A stretch of 64,000 nt of DNA from Xanthobacteraceae bacterium (GTDB lineage Bacteria; Pseudomonadota; Alphaproteobacteria; Rhizobiales; Xanthobacteraceae), in NCBI GenBank assembly GCA_019635585.1, contig JAHBZE010000002.1, forward strand, positions 806,001-870,000, written 5' to 3'. Positions 35,106 through 43,322 of this stretch are shown piece by piece (position 1 is the stretch's first letter; every line of letters begins with the position of its first letter). A program made the translations under genes and the position numbers. The notes under the pieces are model-generated. The model was not told where the DNA came from and ran no database searches. It worked only from the letters and a program-made list of their open reading frames with translations.

Positions 35106-35119
35106 TTGATGCACATCAA
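35106..35119. promoter_or_regulatory. FNR-type box in the divergent CBS-BON / AhpD-like promoter region
   Basis: TTGATGCACATCAA is a perfect TTGA-N6-TCAA dyad, symmetrical over all 14 bases. It is 87 bases upstream of the CBS-BON gene and 127 bases upstream of the AhpD-like gene, so the first is the more likely target. This ties the CBS-BON-nnrS-DUF2478 group to the nar regulon. Confidence 0.7.
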
Positions 35120-35245
35120 GTGCGGTGGCTGCGTGCCGCCTATTATTTGCAATCGAGAGACGTCCTGCTTTGCCTGCCGTTCGCACGCCGAACGGCGCGC
35201 TGCCGGACGTGTTGTGCTGGACGCTGAAACAAATCCGGAATCAAA

Positions 35246-35605
35246 ATGACCGAAAACTGGCCTGCCACCACCGCCGCGCTGAGTGCGCAACTTAGATCGC
35301 TGCGCGGTACCGCGACCGGCACGATGAAGACGTTTTCGCAATGCGCCGAGAACGCTCTGCGCGCCGGCGCGCTCGATACGAAAACCAAAGAACTGATGGC
35401 GCTCGCGATCGGAATTGCCGTGCGTTGCGACGACTGTATCGCCTTTCACGCGAAGGCTGCGGTGCAGCACGGCGCGACCCGTGAGGAAATTCAGGAAACG
35501 CTCGAACTTGCAATTTACATGGGCGCCGGGCCCTCGGTCATGTACGCAAGCCACGCGCTCCGCGCCTTCGATGAGTTTGCCGCGCAACGCCAGGCAGCCG
35601 AGTAA
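35246..35605 (+). CDS. Carboxymuconolactone decarboxylase / AhpD-like protein
   Basis: The 119-residue all-helical protein has the AhpD-type redox motif CDDCIAFHAKAAVQHGATRE (residues about 57-76) with Cys-x-x-Cys and a nearby His, and a second helix LELAIYMGAGPSVMYASHAL. Members act as peroxidase partners or disulfide reductases rather than decarboxylases when they carry this motif. It is the last gene before the tRNA-fragment repeat at 35626 and probably belongs to the core chromosome. Confidence 0.88.
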   Translation: MTENWPATTAALSAQLRSLRGTATGTMKTFSQCAENALRAGALDTKTKELMALAIGIAVRCDDCIAFHAKAAVQHGATREEIQETLELAIYMGAGPSVMYASHALRAFDEFAAQRQAAE

Positions 35606-35625
35606 AGCGCGCCTCGAAAGCGTAG

Positions 35626-35677
35626 AAAATTGGTGGGCCTGCCTGGACTCGAACCAGGAACCAGACCGTTATGAGCG
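35626..35677 (-). repeat. 52-bp direct repeat, copy 1: 3' half of a tRNA with CAT anticodon (attachment-site remnant)
   Basis: Read on the minus strand, it holds a CTCATAA anticodon loop, the 3' anticodon strand CGGTC, a T-arm with CCTGG and CCAGG round TTCGAGT, the acceptor strand CAGGCCC, and encoded ACCA. Acceptor sequence and anticodon fit the isoleucine tRNA read by lysidine-CAT, less well methionine. The D-arm and 5' half are missing, so this is not a working gene. It is identical over 52 bases to 37071-37122. Confidence 0.85.
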
Positions 35678-35806
35678 GGCAATATGACTGCAGAAACCGC
35701 TTCAATTCAATAAGAAATGAGATGTATCAAAGCCCCTTGTTCGCGTTTGGTTCACTTCAAACGTTGGGCAATCATTGGGGTGCCTCAAGTTCTCTGAATT
35801 GCAATG

Positions 35807-36043
35807 TTATGCAGATAACTCGGCGATCAAATCATCAAGCTGCCCGGTTGAATATGACGACGAAGTCGTCGCAATCCAAGCAACAGCGCGATCGCCCACG
35901 GCCATTTCATCACGGATTAATCGAACAGCGTTAGCGAGGCTTTCGAAGTCGCGGCTTACTGGACGAGCGGAGACTCCATTATGCTGCCTATCAGGTGCTA
36001 CCCAGTGAACGGTAGCCGCCTCGTCCCAATTAATATTATTCAT
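35807..36043 (-). CDS. Small protein of rhizobial type, unknown function
   Basis: The 78-residue protein contains SRDFESLANAVRLIRDEM and then DRAVAWIAT, a pattern I associate with short hypothetical proteins of rhizobia that share an F-x-SL-x-x-AVR core and a C-terminal helix. No function is known. It starts seven bases after the stop of the HNH nuclease gene and reads in the same direction, so both may be one unit inside the small tRNA-flanked element. Confidence 0.55.
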   Translation of the reverse strand: MNNINWDEAATVHWVAPDRQHNGVSARPVSRDFESLANAVRLIRDEMAVGDRAVAWIATTSSSYSTGQLDDLIAELSA

Positions 36044-36050
36044 TGCATAC

Positions 36051-36938
36051 TCATTTCGATTGATCTGGATAGTCTGGACGCGGAGCGCCCCCCTCTAAAT
36101 AAGGGATCAAATCGTCCCTCGGTATACCTAAAATTACCTCATAAATTGGCATGCCCTGATCTCGCGTACCAGAACTAGCAAACAACCAAACCGTTGAATA
36201 CACCAACGCAAAATTCTTATCTCTATAAATTCCATACTCGACGCGATGCTGCGCTGAAGCACTAGGTCTAATTTTTTCAAACTGACTACCCACAAGAAAG
36301 GCCACATTTGGATTCTTACCGAGAATTACGTCTGTAAGTAAAACCGGCCAAAATGAACCGAAGCCAAAATGAGCAACGACATTGCAGTATGCAATCTTTG
36401 CAATTGCTCTAGCAAAAGTTGCTTCATTAATTTTGACTTCCGATTTCACCTCAACAATACCTTCCTTTTCTCCTGTAATTCTTTGAATTTTGATTGGCTC
36501 TATCGCATGGAAGCTTACATGACGACTCTCGCTGAAATGAGGGCTGGGAGACAATCTTTGCATTAAGCCGGGCGGACCCCACACCGGCAAATGAACAAAG
36601 TGAGGATGATCCGCAATATCCGCTTCGAATCTGCGATCTTCACCTTCTATCGAAATTATAGTTGGCAGTTTCTTTGGTCGCTCTTTCGGTCGCCGAGACT
36701 GAATATTGTTATGAACTCTAAGGTCGTAATAAGAGTTTCTCGCTAAGTAACCATCGAGATAGCTCGTTTCGGCTTCGCACGCTCTACACGATGCATCTTG
36801 CAGAATTGCGCGACCACCTAACGCAAACGGGATGATGTGCTCGTCACCCAAGCCATCTGCACCGCCGTCCGATCCACAATAAATGCACCTACCGACGGGA
36901 CCGTATTTTCTGCCTTGGATGTTTAGCGGTGCGCCCAT
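36051..36938 (-). CDS. HNH-endonuclease-like protein
   Basis: The 295-residue protein has, near the N-terminus, CIYCGSDGGADGLGDEHIIP and FALGGRAILQ, then a second Cys pair in CRACEAE. Two Cys-x-x-Cys pairs round an Asp-Glu-His-Ile-Ile-Pro segment form an HNH (beta-beta-alpha metal) nuclease site. The remaining 220 residues match nothing I know. The coding sequence is clearly AT-richer than the nar genes, which indicates recent transfer. It may be a restriction or defence nuclease, or mobility-related; this is undecided. Confidence 0.75.
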   Translation of the reverse strand: MGAPLNIQGRKYGPVGRCIYCGSDGGADGLGDEHIIPFALGGRAILQDASCRACEAETSYLDGYLARNSYYDLRVHNNIQSRRPKERPKKLPTIISIEGEDRRFEADIADHPHFVHLPVWGPPGLMQRLSPSPHFSESRHVSFHAIEPIKIQRITGEKEGIVEVKSEVKINEATFARAIAKIAYCNVVAHFGFGSFWPVLLTDVILGKNPNVAFLVGSQFEKIRPSASAQHRVEYGIYRDKNFALVYSTVWLFASSGTRDQGMPIYEVILGIPRDDLIPYLEGGAPRPDYPDQSK

Positions 36939-37070
36939 GAGTTACGTTTGTGAAAAGTGCCCATGCCTTTGAACCTAGAACCAAGCCGTTCCAAACGGCC
37001 GATTTGAATCATTGGATATCGTTGGGCAAATCGCTTTCGATAAAAGTCAATACGCTTGTAAGTGTTTGAA

Positions 37071-37122
37071 AAAATTGGTGGGCCTGCCTGGACTCGAACC
37101 AGGAACCAGACCGTTATGAGCG
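37071..37122 (-). repeat. 52-bp direct repeat, copy 2 of the CAT-anticodon tRNA 3' half
   Basis: The copy is identical over all 52 bases to 35626-35677 and again lacks the tRNA 5' half. The two copies enclose about 1.4 kb with the HNH gene and a small gene. On integration into a tRNA 3' end, the full tRNA would stay at the far end of the element on the higher-coordinate side; no such complete tRNA is seen up to 64000. Confidence 0.85.
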
Positions 37123-37733
37123 CAGACGACAATTCGAGCGACGTTGAAAATGCTGACGAATTCGGCTCATTTGATCGCGATTTTTGACGTTCTTTCGCGA
37201 ATATCATTGGCGAAACATTGGCGGAATCGACCCTGCGACCAACAGCTTAGAAGTTGTTAGAAAGCTCAATACTTTCAACAGCCATTCCGACAAAACCGGC
37301 CTTCGAGCGGCCTTGCTCAATAAGACGAAATTTCAGTTTGTCGGAATGACATTCCCTAGCAGAGTTCTGCTGCACCGCTGCCTAAACGCTCGCAACCGCA
37401 AATAGAGCGCAGAAGAAACATGCACCCTAGTAAAATTGCGCTGAGCCACCCGATCACGAACATACTCCGAGATGTCGATCGAGCGATTCACTTTCGCCTA
37501 AACTGTTGTTCCTAGCTTTGTGGACTCGGGCATCTTCATGCCGAAGCTTGAAGATTGCTAAGTAGCGGTCCCTGAAATACCCCCGGGAGTAACGCCAGGA
37601 TGATCATTGCATCAGATACCTGGAGTCGGCGTCGATTCTGCGTCTGATCAGGTTAGCGCCGTTTGGTTAATCCGAAAAAGTTGACACGCCGCACTCCGGG
37701 ACGGATTGTAAAACGCTATTCTTTGGTTTGCGT
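37123..37733 (+). other. 611-bp low-information stretch before lysR
   Basis: No gene is supported; a 73-codon frame at 37184-37405 lacks a ribosome-binding site and any recognisable pattern. Positions 37220-37257 vaguely resemble the 3' half of a tRNA with TCT anticodon on the minus strand but pair poorly. TTGACA at 37681-37686 may be the -35 element of lysR; the -10 is unclear. Confidence 0.4.
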
Positions 37734-38657
37734 ATGAACCTTCGACAAATCCGATACTTCCTCAAAGTTGCTGAGCTCGGCAATTTCACCCGTGCTGCCG
37801 AGGTCTTGAATGTTGCTCAGCCCGCCCTCTCGCGACAAATTCGGTTGCTAGAAGAGGATTTGGGAGAAGCGCTATTCATCCGCTCGGGCACGGGGGTTAG
37901 CCTTACCGATGCCGGCAAATTGCTTCAAGAGAATGCGACATCGGTAGTTAATCAGTTCGACAAGCTTCGCGACGTTGTTGTCGATCAGACCGCGCCACGA
38001 GGTCACCTGACGGTCGGCCTTCCCCCGGCGCTTGGGCAATTCGTTAGCTTGGAATTGATCGATGAATATTGCCGTCGATATCCGGACGTTCATCTGCATG
38101 TCCGCGAGGGTATAAGTATCGACATCATCGGCGATGTGCAGCAAAGCAAGCTGGATTGTGCAGTAGTTGTTTTAGACGACACTCCAGGTGTCGAAGCTGA
38201 ATATCTCTTTAAAGAAGCCCTGTTCTTAGTCGCACCCGCTTCGGCCGGACTGTCGATCACAAAACCAGTCAGCTTGCGTGAGGCCGAAAATAAGCCGCTG
38301 ATTCTTACTAATCGGATGAACAACTTTCGCGTTGCCATCGAAGACGCGTTCGAACAATCGAACATTCCGATGCGAATTCTGGCAGATAGCAACTCAACAA
38401 GAATGATTTCTGGACTTGTCGCGCGCGGGACGGCGTATAGTGTCCTGCCTTATTGTGCTATTCACGGTGACCTTCGGCGCGGAGAGATTTCGGCCAGTCC
38501 AATTGAACACCTATATGTGGACTGGGCATTTATAAGGCCAGCTTCAGGCGCTCTCGCGACGCCGTCTGCACTCTTTCGACAGCTACTTGTGGATATTGTT
38601 CGGCGCAAAATTGAGAACGGCACTTGGTCAAGTGCTGTTCTAGCCGAGATACGGTGA
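37734..38657 (+). CDS. LysR-family transcriptional regulator
   Basis: The 307-residue protein has an N-terminal winged helix (1-60: RQIRYFLKVAELGNFTRAAE and LNVAQPALSRQIRLLEEDLG) and a C-terminal effector domain of periplasmic-binding type (about 90-300). The ATG at 37734 is preferred over a TTG two codons earlier. It ends directly against livF, convergent with no gap between the stops. It is the likely local regulator of the catabolic operon 38658-51962, though a LysR usually lies divergent from its target, so this is inference. Confidence 0.88.
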   Translation: MNLRQIRYFLKVAELGNFTRAAEVLNVAQPALSRQIRLLEEDLGEALFIRSGTGVSLTDAGKLLQENATSVVNQFDKLRDVVVDQTAPRGHLTVGLPPALGQFVSLELIDEYCRRYPDVHLHVREGISIDIIGDVQQSKLDCAVVVLDDTPGVEAEYLFKEALFLVAPASAGLSITKPVSLREAENKPLILTNRMNNFRVAIEDAFEQSNIPMRILADSNSTRMISGLVARGTAYSVLPYCAIHGDLRRGEISASPIEHLYVDWAFIRPASGALATPSALFRQLLVDIVRRKIENGTWSSAVLAEIR

Positions 38658-39389
38658 TTACGTTCCCAAATACAATTGCTGAATCAGATCACTATTCTTT
38701 AATTCGGCAGCAGTTTCTGCTGCCAATGCAATTTCTCCGTGAACCAAAACATAACCTCGGTCGGCGATCCGCATCGCTTCCTGGAAGTTTTGCTCGGCCA
38801 TCACAACTGTCAAACCAAAGCGCTCCTTAAGTTCTCCGATTTTCGCAATTGCCTGCGATACCATGATCGGAGCGAGCCCCACAGAAGGCTCATCTACAAG
38901 CAAAATTCTGGGTGACGACATTAGGGCCCGAGCAATTGCAAGCATTTGTTGCTGCCCACCGGACATCGATCCGGCGGGTTGGTGTCGCTTCTCTTTTAGG
39001 ATTGAAAATGCGTCGTAACAGTAGTCCAGATTTTCAGAAATTTTTGCCCGAGCCGCTTTACGATAGGCACCGAGTTGAAGATTTTCCTCGACCGTTAACT
39101 GTGGAAATAATCGACGTCCTTCTGGAACAATGCTGATTCCGAAATCAACGATCTGGTTCGTTGATAGTTGTGCGAGATCCAGTCTAACTCCATCTATCTC
39201 TAAAGTGATCTGCCCTAGATTGGGGCGCACATCTCCGATCAAGCACTTCATCAAGGTGCTTTTTCCATTTCCATTGGTCCCCAGAAGCGCCAACGTCTCT
39301 CCATCGCGAACTTCAATTGAAATGCCGTGCAACACCTGCACTGCTCCATATCCAGCATGTAGCTCCTGCACTGTAATTTTAACTGCCAA
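38658..39389 (-). CDS. Branched-chain amino acid type ABC transporter ATP-binding protein (LivF)
   Basis: The 243-residue protein has Walker A GTNGNGKSTLMK, signature SMSGGQQQMLAIARAL and Walker B ILLVDEPSVGLAP, typical of LivF. The start codon is TTG at 39389, preceded by GAGGAGAG and overlapping livG by 11 bases; no in-frame ATG lies nearby. It is the last gene of the long catabolic operon. In this setting the transporter more likely imports the catabolic substrate (such as an aromatic acid) than an amino acid. Confidence 0.88.
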   Translation of the reverse strand: MAVKITVQELHAGYGAVQVLHGISIEVRDGETLALLGTNGNGKSTLMKCLIGDVRPNLGQITLEIDGVRLDLAQLSTNQIVDFGISIVPEGRRLFPQLTVEENLQLGAYRKAARAKISENLDYCYDAFSILKEKRHQPAGSMSGGQQQMLAIARALMSSPRILLVDEPSVGLAPIMVSQAIAKIGELKERFGLTVVMAEQNFQEAMRIADRGYVLVHGEIALAAETAAELKNSDLIQQLYLGT

Positions 39390-40110
39390 GGTAGGCTCTC
39401 CTCACGTCCGGATGCGCCATCACCTCCGCCGGTGCGCCATCGCTGATGACACGCCCTGCGCTTAAGCAAATGATTCTTTTAGAGAAGCGCATAACAGCCT
39501 GCATAATATGCTCGACCATCACGATGGTTATGCCGCTTGCGTTTAGATCAAGGAGGATGTCGAGAATTTCGTTTACTTCTTTGGTTGCAAGACCTGCCAT
39601 TGCTTCATCGCAAATTAGCAGTTGGGGTCTGGCGGCAATCGCACGAGCGAGTTCGAGCTTTCTTAGTTCGACTTGGGACAAGTCATTCGCAAATGCACCT
39701 TTACGATCGTCCAGCCGAACGCGACGAAGTAGCTCGCGAGCCTCGTCATATACTGCCGTTTCGTTGGTTAGGTCGATGAGGTCATGAACGACGTACTCCA
39801 GCGGCACCATTAAGTTGTCCTCTACGGACATTGAACTAAATGGCCTCGGAATCTGAAAAGTCCGAGCCAGGCCTTTCTTTGCTCTCCGATGCGGAGCGAG
39901 CGACGAAATGTCGTCACCTAGGAATCTTATCGTGCCGACTTCTGGTTTGAATACACCGGAAACGCAGTTGATCAGCGTCGTTTTACCAGAACCATTTGGG
40001 CCGATCAGCCCGATGCGATCACCTGCTTGAATGGTGACATTGACATCGCCAAGCGCGGTGAACCCAAAGAACCGTTTTGTGACATTTTTAACTTCGAGTA
40101 GCGCACTCAT
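39379..40110 (-). CDS. Branched-chain amino acid type ABC transporter ATP-binding protein (LivG)
   Basis: The 243-residue protein has Walker A GPNGSGKTTLINC and the LivG-specific PHRRAKKGLARTFQIPRPF insertion. The signature region reads LSQVELRKLELARA instead of LSGGQ, and Walker B ends in Asp-Glu-Ala, both departures seen in part of the LivG family. Its ATG overlaps the livM stop (ATGA). Partner of the neighbouring LivF subunit on the inner face of the membrane. Confidence 0.87.
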   Translation of the reverse strand: MSALLEVKNVTKRFFGFTALGDVNVTIQAGDRIGLIGPNGSGKTTLINCVSGVFKPEVGTIRFLGDDISSLAPHRRAKKGLARTFQIPRPFSSMSVEDNLMVPLEYVVHDLIDLTNETAVYDEARELLRRVRLDDRKGAFANDLSQVELRKLELARAIAARPQLLICDEAMAGLATKEVNEILDILLDLNASGITIVMVEHIMQAVMRFSKRIICLSAGRVISDGAPAEVMAHPDVRRAYLGS

Positions 40111-41090
40111 TTTACTACGCTCGCGCTACGATTGATTTCCTTTCGACTCACACGCCAGTTTCCTACCCACTGAATCACTCCGACCAAACCTCCGGGCGCG
40201 GCAATGACAACAAATATTAGAAGCAGACCAACGATCAGAAGGTGAAACTCTGGACTTGCAAACGCTGCGAACTGTTGGCTTGAGGCAATCAAGACCGCTC
40301 CAAGAGCTGGCCCCCACCACCGGGCCATGCCACCGATCACAGCCATCGAAAGAGCCATGACGGAATAATTCAAACTGAATACAGAGTGCGGCTCGACGAA
40401 GCTCGAATAGAGCGGAAGCGGCGCACCAGCCGCCGCCATAAGAGCGCCCGACACTGCGCAAGCGATCAGCTTAAGCCTTAGCGTGGGCACCCCTGAACAT
40501 TCTGCAGCAACTTCTGCGTCGCGCAGAGCCTGCAATCCGCGACCAAGCCAGGACGTTTCGATGTAACGGGCAATAACTAAGGACGCGACCGCAAGAACGC
40601 TCATTACAAAAAACAACATACGAGTATGAGTCTCGAAGCCATATGTAACTGGGCCTCTAATGATTTGGACGCCCGTAGCGCCGCCCACAAAGCGCCAATT
40701 CAAAACAAACGTCTCGATGATGATCGCAACAGCGATCGTCGCGATTGAAAAAAAGATTCCTTTCAAGCGAAGAGTCAGCAGCCCAGCGCCCAACCCCATC
40801 AAAGCGCCAACCAAAGCTGCTACAGCGATCTGAACGACGAGAGGCGCCTCAAATAGTAGCATCACAACGAGGGCAGCATATGCTCCCGCGCCGAAAAACG
40901 CACCGGTGCCAAAATTCACGTACCCAGCATAGCCCCCAAGAATATTCCATGCCGTTGCTAGGACAACGTACTGGAGGACAATGTAGCTGATGTAGAAATA
41001 GTATTCGTTCATGCCAAGGATAGGTAGGCCGTAGGCAGCTGCAGGAAGCAACGCTGCAAACACCCAGAATGGAATCGTCCCCCTTTTCAT
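40107..41090 (-). CDS. Branched-chain amino acid type ABC transporter permease (LivM)
   Basis: The 327-residue protein has about ten transmembrane helices and the LivM motifs NILGGYAGYVNFGTGAFFGA and ALRDAEVAAECSGVPTLRLK, the latter the coupling helix region. The start MKRGTIPFWVFAALL at 41090 overlaps the livH stop by four bases; the longer frame is not membrane-like. It forms the translocation path together with LivH. Confidence 0.88.
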   Translation of the reverse strand: MKRGTIPFWVFAALLPAAAYGLPILGMNEYYFYISYIVLQYVVLATAWNILGGYAGYVNFGTGAFFGAGAYAALVVMLLFEAPLVVQIAVAALVGALMGLGAGLLTLRLKGIFFSIATIAVAIIIETFVLNWRFVGGATGVQIIRGPVTYGFETHTRMLFFVMSVLAVASLVIARYIETSWLGRGLQALRDAEVAAECSGVPTLRLKLIACAVSGALMAAAGAPLPLYSSFVEPHSVFSLNYSVMALSMAVIGGMARWWGPALGAVLIASSQQFAAFASPEFHLLIVGLLLIFVVIAAPGGLVGVIQWVGNWRVSRKEINRSASVVK

Positions 41091-41959
41091 TGTCTGAACA
41101 ATCCCTGTGGTCGAATTGCGAGTACGAGCAGGAGCAAGCCATAAGCCACTGCGGGTGCCCACGATGCTCCAAACATCGTAAGGACGAGAGATTCAATGAC
41201 GCCCAAGATCAATCCAGCAACCAATGTTCCACTCATGCTGCCGAGGCCTGCAAGAACCACGACACAAAAAGTACGACCAATGTAAACTCGATCCAAGCTC
41301 GGCTCGACGGGACTAACTATAATTAGGAGCGCCCCTCCGATTGCCGCGGCAGCTGTTGCGATCCCGAAAGCCCACTGTTTTGTAAGAACAGGGTTCGCAC
41401 CTACGATGCGAAGCGCCCAAGCATCCTGTGCAACTGCACGTATTGCGCGGCCTTGAAAGGTTTTCGAGAGATACAGTTTAAGTCCTACAGTAAGAGCGAT
41501 CGCAACGCAGAGCACGACGATAAGTCGCCATGGAATGCGCATGTCGCCCAGCTCGAGGCTCCTACCAATGTAAGGAGCGCTTACTGTCCTTTGATCTAAA
41601 CCAAACTTCATTGAGAGAAATACTTGGACGAGAAATGCAATACCAAAGAAAAACGCGATCCCGCGCACACCCGCGTCCGCGCCGCGCTTCTCGAAGGCTT
41701 CGTAGTAAAACCTGTAAACAAGCACGCCAAAGAAGAAGAATGGTATTACAATAAGTACGGCCGCAACGAGCGGATCGAGTCCGTACGAACCGAGTAGAAA
41801 AGTCATATAAGCTGCAAGGACAAGAAACGCGGCGTGCGCAATATGGGGAACGTCGAGTAGCCCAAAAGCAATCGATAGCCCGAGGCTTATCGCTGCGTAG
41901 AAACAGCCGACAAGCAATCCGAACACAACCGCTTCAAAAAGTAACTCGAACGAAAACAT
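41087..41959 (-). CDS. Branched-chain amino acid type ABC transporter permease (LivH)
   Basis: The 290-residue protein has about eight transmembrane helices and the LivH pattern GLLVGCFYAAISLGLSIAFG at the N-terminus and RAVAQDAWALRIVGANPVL at the coupling loop. The start at 41959 has GGAGG five bases ahead; a GTG at 41971 covers that site and is less likely. It lies 69 bases after the binding-protein gene. Confidence 0.88.
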   Translation of the reverse strand: MFSFELLFEAVVFGLLVGCFYAAISLGLSIAFGLLDVPHIAHAAFLVLAAYMTFLLGSYGLDPLVAAVLIVIPFFFFGVLVYRFYYEAFEKRGADAGVRGIAFFFGIAFLVQVFLSMKFGLDQRTVSAPYIGRSLELGDMRIPWRLIVVLCVAIALTVGLKLYLSKTFQGRAIRAVAQDAWALRIVGANPVLTKQWAFGIATAAAAIGGALLIIVSPVEPSLDRVYIGRTFCVVVLAGLGSMSGTLVAGLILGVIESLVLTMFGASWAPAVAYGLLLLVLAIRPQGLFRQ

Positions 41960-42028
41960 TTTTTCCTCCACATCTCGGCAGGCAGTGCAGCCATTCGAGA
42001 CCGCACTGCCACGCCGATGATGCGTTAC

Positions 42029-43285
42029 TTACTTGCGTCGGGCTTGTTGGAACGGGATCAAGTTGCCCGTTTTGAATTGCTGGGGCTCCAGGATCACTTG
42101 CTTTCCTTCCTGGCGGAATTGCTCAAGATCACCGTCCTTAATATCCCGGAATTGGACCATCACGACGCGTGGATTCGCCCACTCGCCGTCAGCCCCCCAG
42201 CGAATAGGGCCCACGAGTGTGCTGATCTCATTTTTTCGAAGGTAGTCAGCTAGCACGTCGTGCTTTAGACTCTTCGTCGCCGTGACCGCTCTTTCAAGAA
42301 TTTGAGCGGAAGCGTATGCGAACGGTGCAACATAATACCCCAGTGTCTCGACATTCGCTGCCGGGGCACGCTTTGCGAACCGGTCTAGGAAGTCCTTGAT
42401 CCCTGGAAATGCCATCGTTTTCTCAGGAACGTAAGTTGTATAGTTCACAACCCCGTTCAGCTGCGATCCGAGAGATTGCATGATCGACGCGTATTGGAGT
42501 CCGACCATCGCTCCGCCGAAAAGTTTAACATTCGGTCCAACGCCAATCTCATTCACGGCACGGATGATCGCCGTCGAGTCTGCGGGATAGGATCCCACAA
42601 AGACCATATCCGGCGCCGCCGCGCGAATAGCGCGGATCATTGCAGAAAAATCGACTGTTGATGGCGGATAGGATTGTTCATAGACAGATTCAAAACCAGC
42701 GCTTTTAGCGAGTGACTTCGCGCCGGCTAGAATGTTTTGAGCAAACTCCTGATCCGAAGCTAGGAATGCAACTTTCTTAACACCAGCAGATTTGCCGAGA
42801 CGGAAAAATCCTCCAACCCAGCTCTCTGCATCGCTCCAAGGTGAGTTGTTGAACCACATGTCATGCTTCGCCTTGGAATTGATCTGGTAGCCAATGTGGC
42901 CGATCATTAACAAGCGACGTTCTTTGGCGAATGGCATGATCGCCGCCGCGGGGACCGTGCCGTACGGAGCAATCAGAAGATCCACTTTGTCGAGGTCAAC
43001 CAACTTCGAAAAAATGCCCGGCGACTGCGATGGGCTACCCTGATCGTCGTAGGCGACGATCTCAACCTTCCGCCCAAGCAATCCTCCTCGCGCATTCACA
43101 TCTTCTGCCCACATCTGGAGCGCAAGCTGGGACTGCCGTCCACCACTCGCTAACGGACCAGACAGTGCCATGCTTGTGCCAACCTTTATTGGACTCTCTT
43201 GGCTCCACACTCTCTGGGGTAACACCAACGCTCCGAGGCCTAACCCCATCCCATGCAGAAACGTTCGTTTTGAAACATTTGTCAT
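42029..43285 (-). CDS. Periplasmic substrate-binding protein of the Liv-type transporter
   Basis: The 418-residue protein has an N-terminal export signal (1-28, SKRTFLHGMGLGLGALVL, with a Lys-Arg pair that resembles a Tat motif) and the two-lobe type I binding fold: KVGTSMALSGPLASGG, VEIVAYDDQGSPS and the later YPPSTVDFSAMIRAIRAA. Such proteins bind amino acids, amides or aromatic acids. GGAGGAAAGAA precedes the ATG. It sits between the molybdenum hydroxylase genes and the permeases, so its ligand is probably the substrate of this operon. Confidence 0.87.
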   Translation of the reverse strand: MTNVSKRTFLHGMGLGLGALVLPQRVWSQESPIKVGTSMALSGPLASGGRQSQLALQMWAEDVNARGGLLGRKVEIVAYDDQGSPSQSPGIFSKLVDLDKVDLLIAPYGTVPAAAIMPFAKERRLLMIGHIGYQINSKAKHDMWFNNSPWSDAESWVGGFFRLGKSAGVKKVAFLASDQEFAQNILAGAKSLAKSAGFESVYEQSYPPSTVDFSAMIRAIRAAAPDMVFVGSYPADSTAIIRAVNEIGVGPNVKLFGGAMVGLQYASIMQSLGSQLNGVVNYTTYVPEKTMAFPGIKDFLDRFAKRAPAANVETLGYYVAPFAYASAQILERAVTATKSLKHDVLADYLRKNEISTLVGPIRWGADGEWANPRVVMVQFRDIKDGDLEQFRQEGKQVILEPQQFKTGNLIPFQQARRK

Positions 43286-43322
43286 TTCTTTCCTCCCTGT
43301 AGCATCAAGCGAATCTCCCGTT

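Noticed and set aside
37220-37257. tRNA-Arg(TCT)-like 3' half on the minus strand
   Set aside because: The anticodon loop is plausible, but the T-stem has two mismatches of five and the acceptor end is missing, so it may be chance.
37184-37405. 73-residue frame upstream of lysR
   Set aside because: No ribosome-binding site, no pattern, and atypical composition; it lies in a decayed region.
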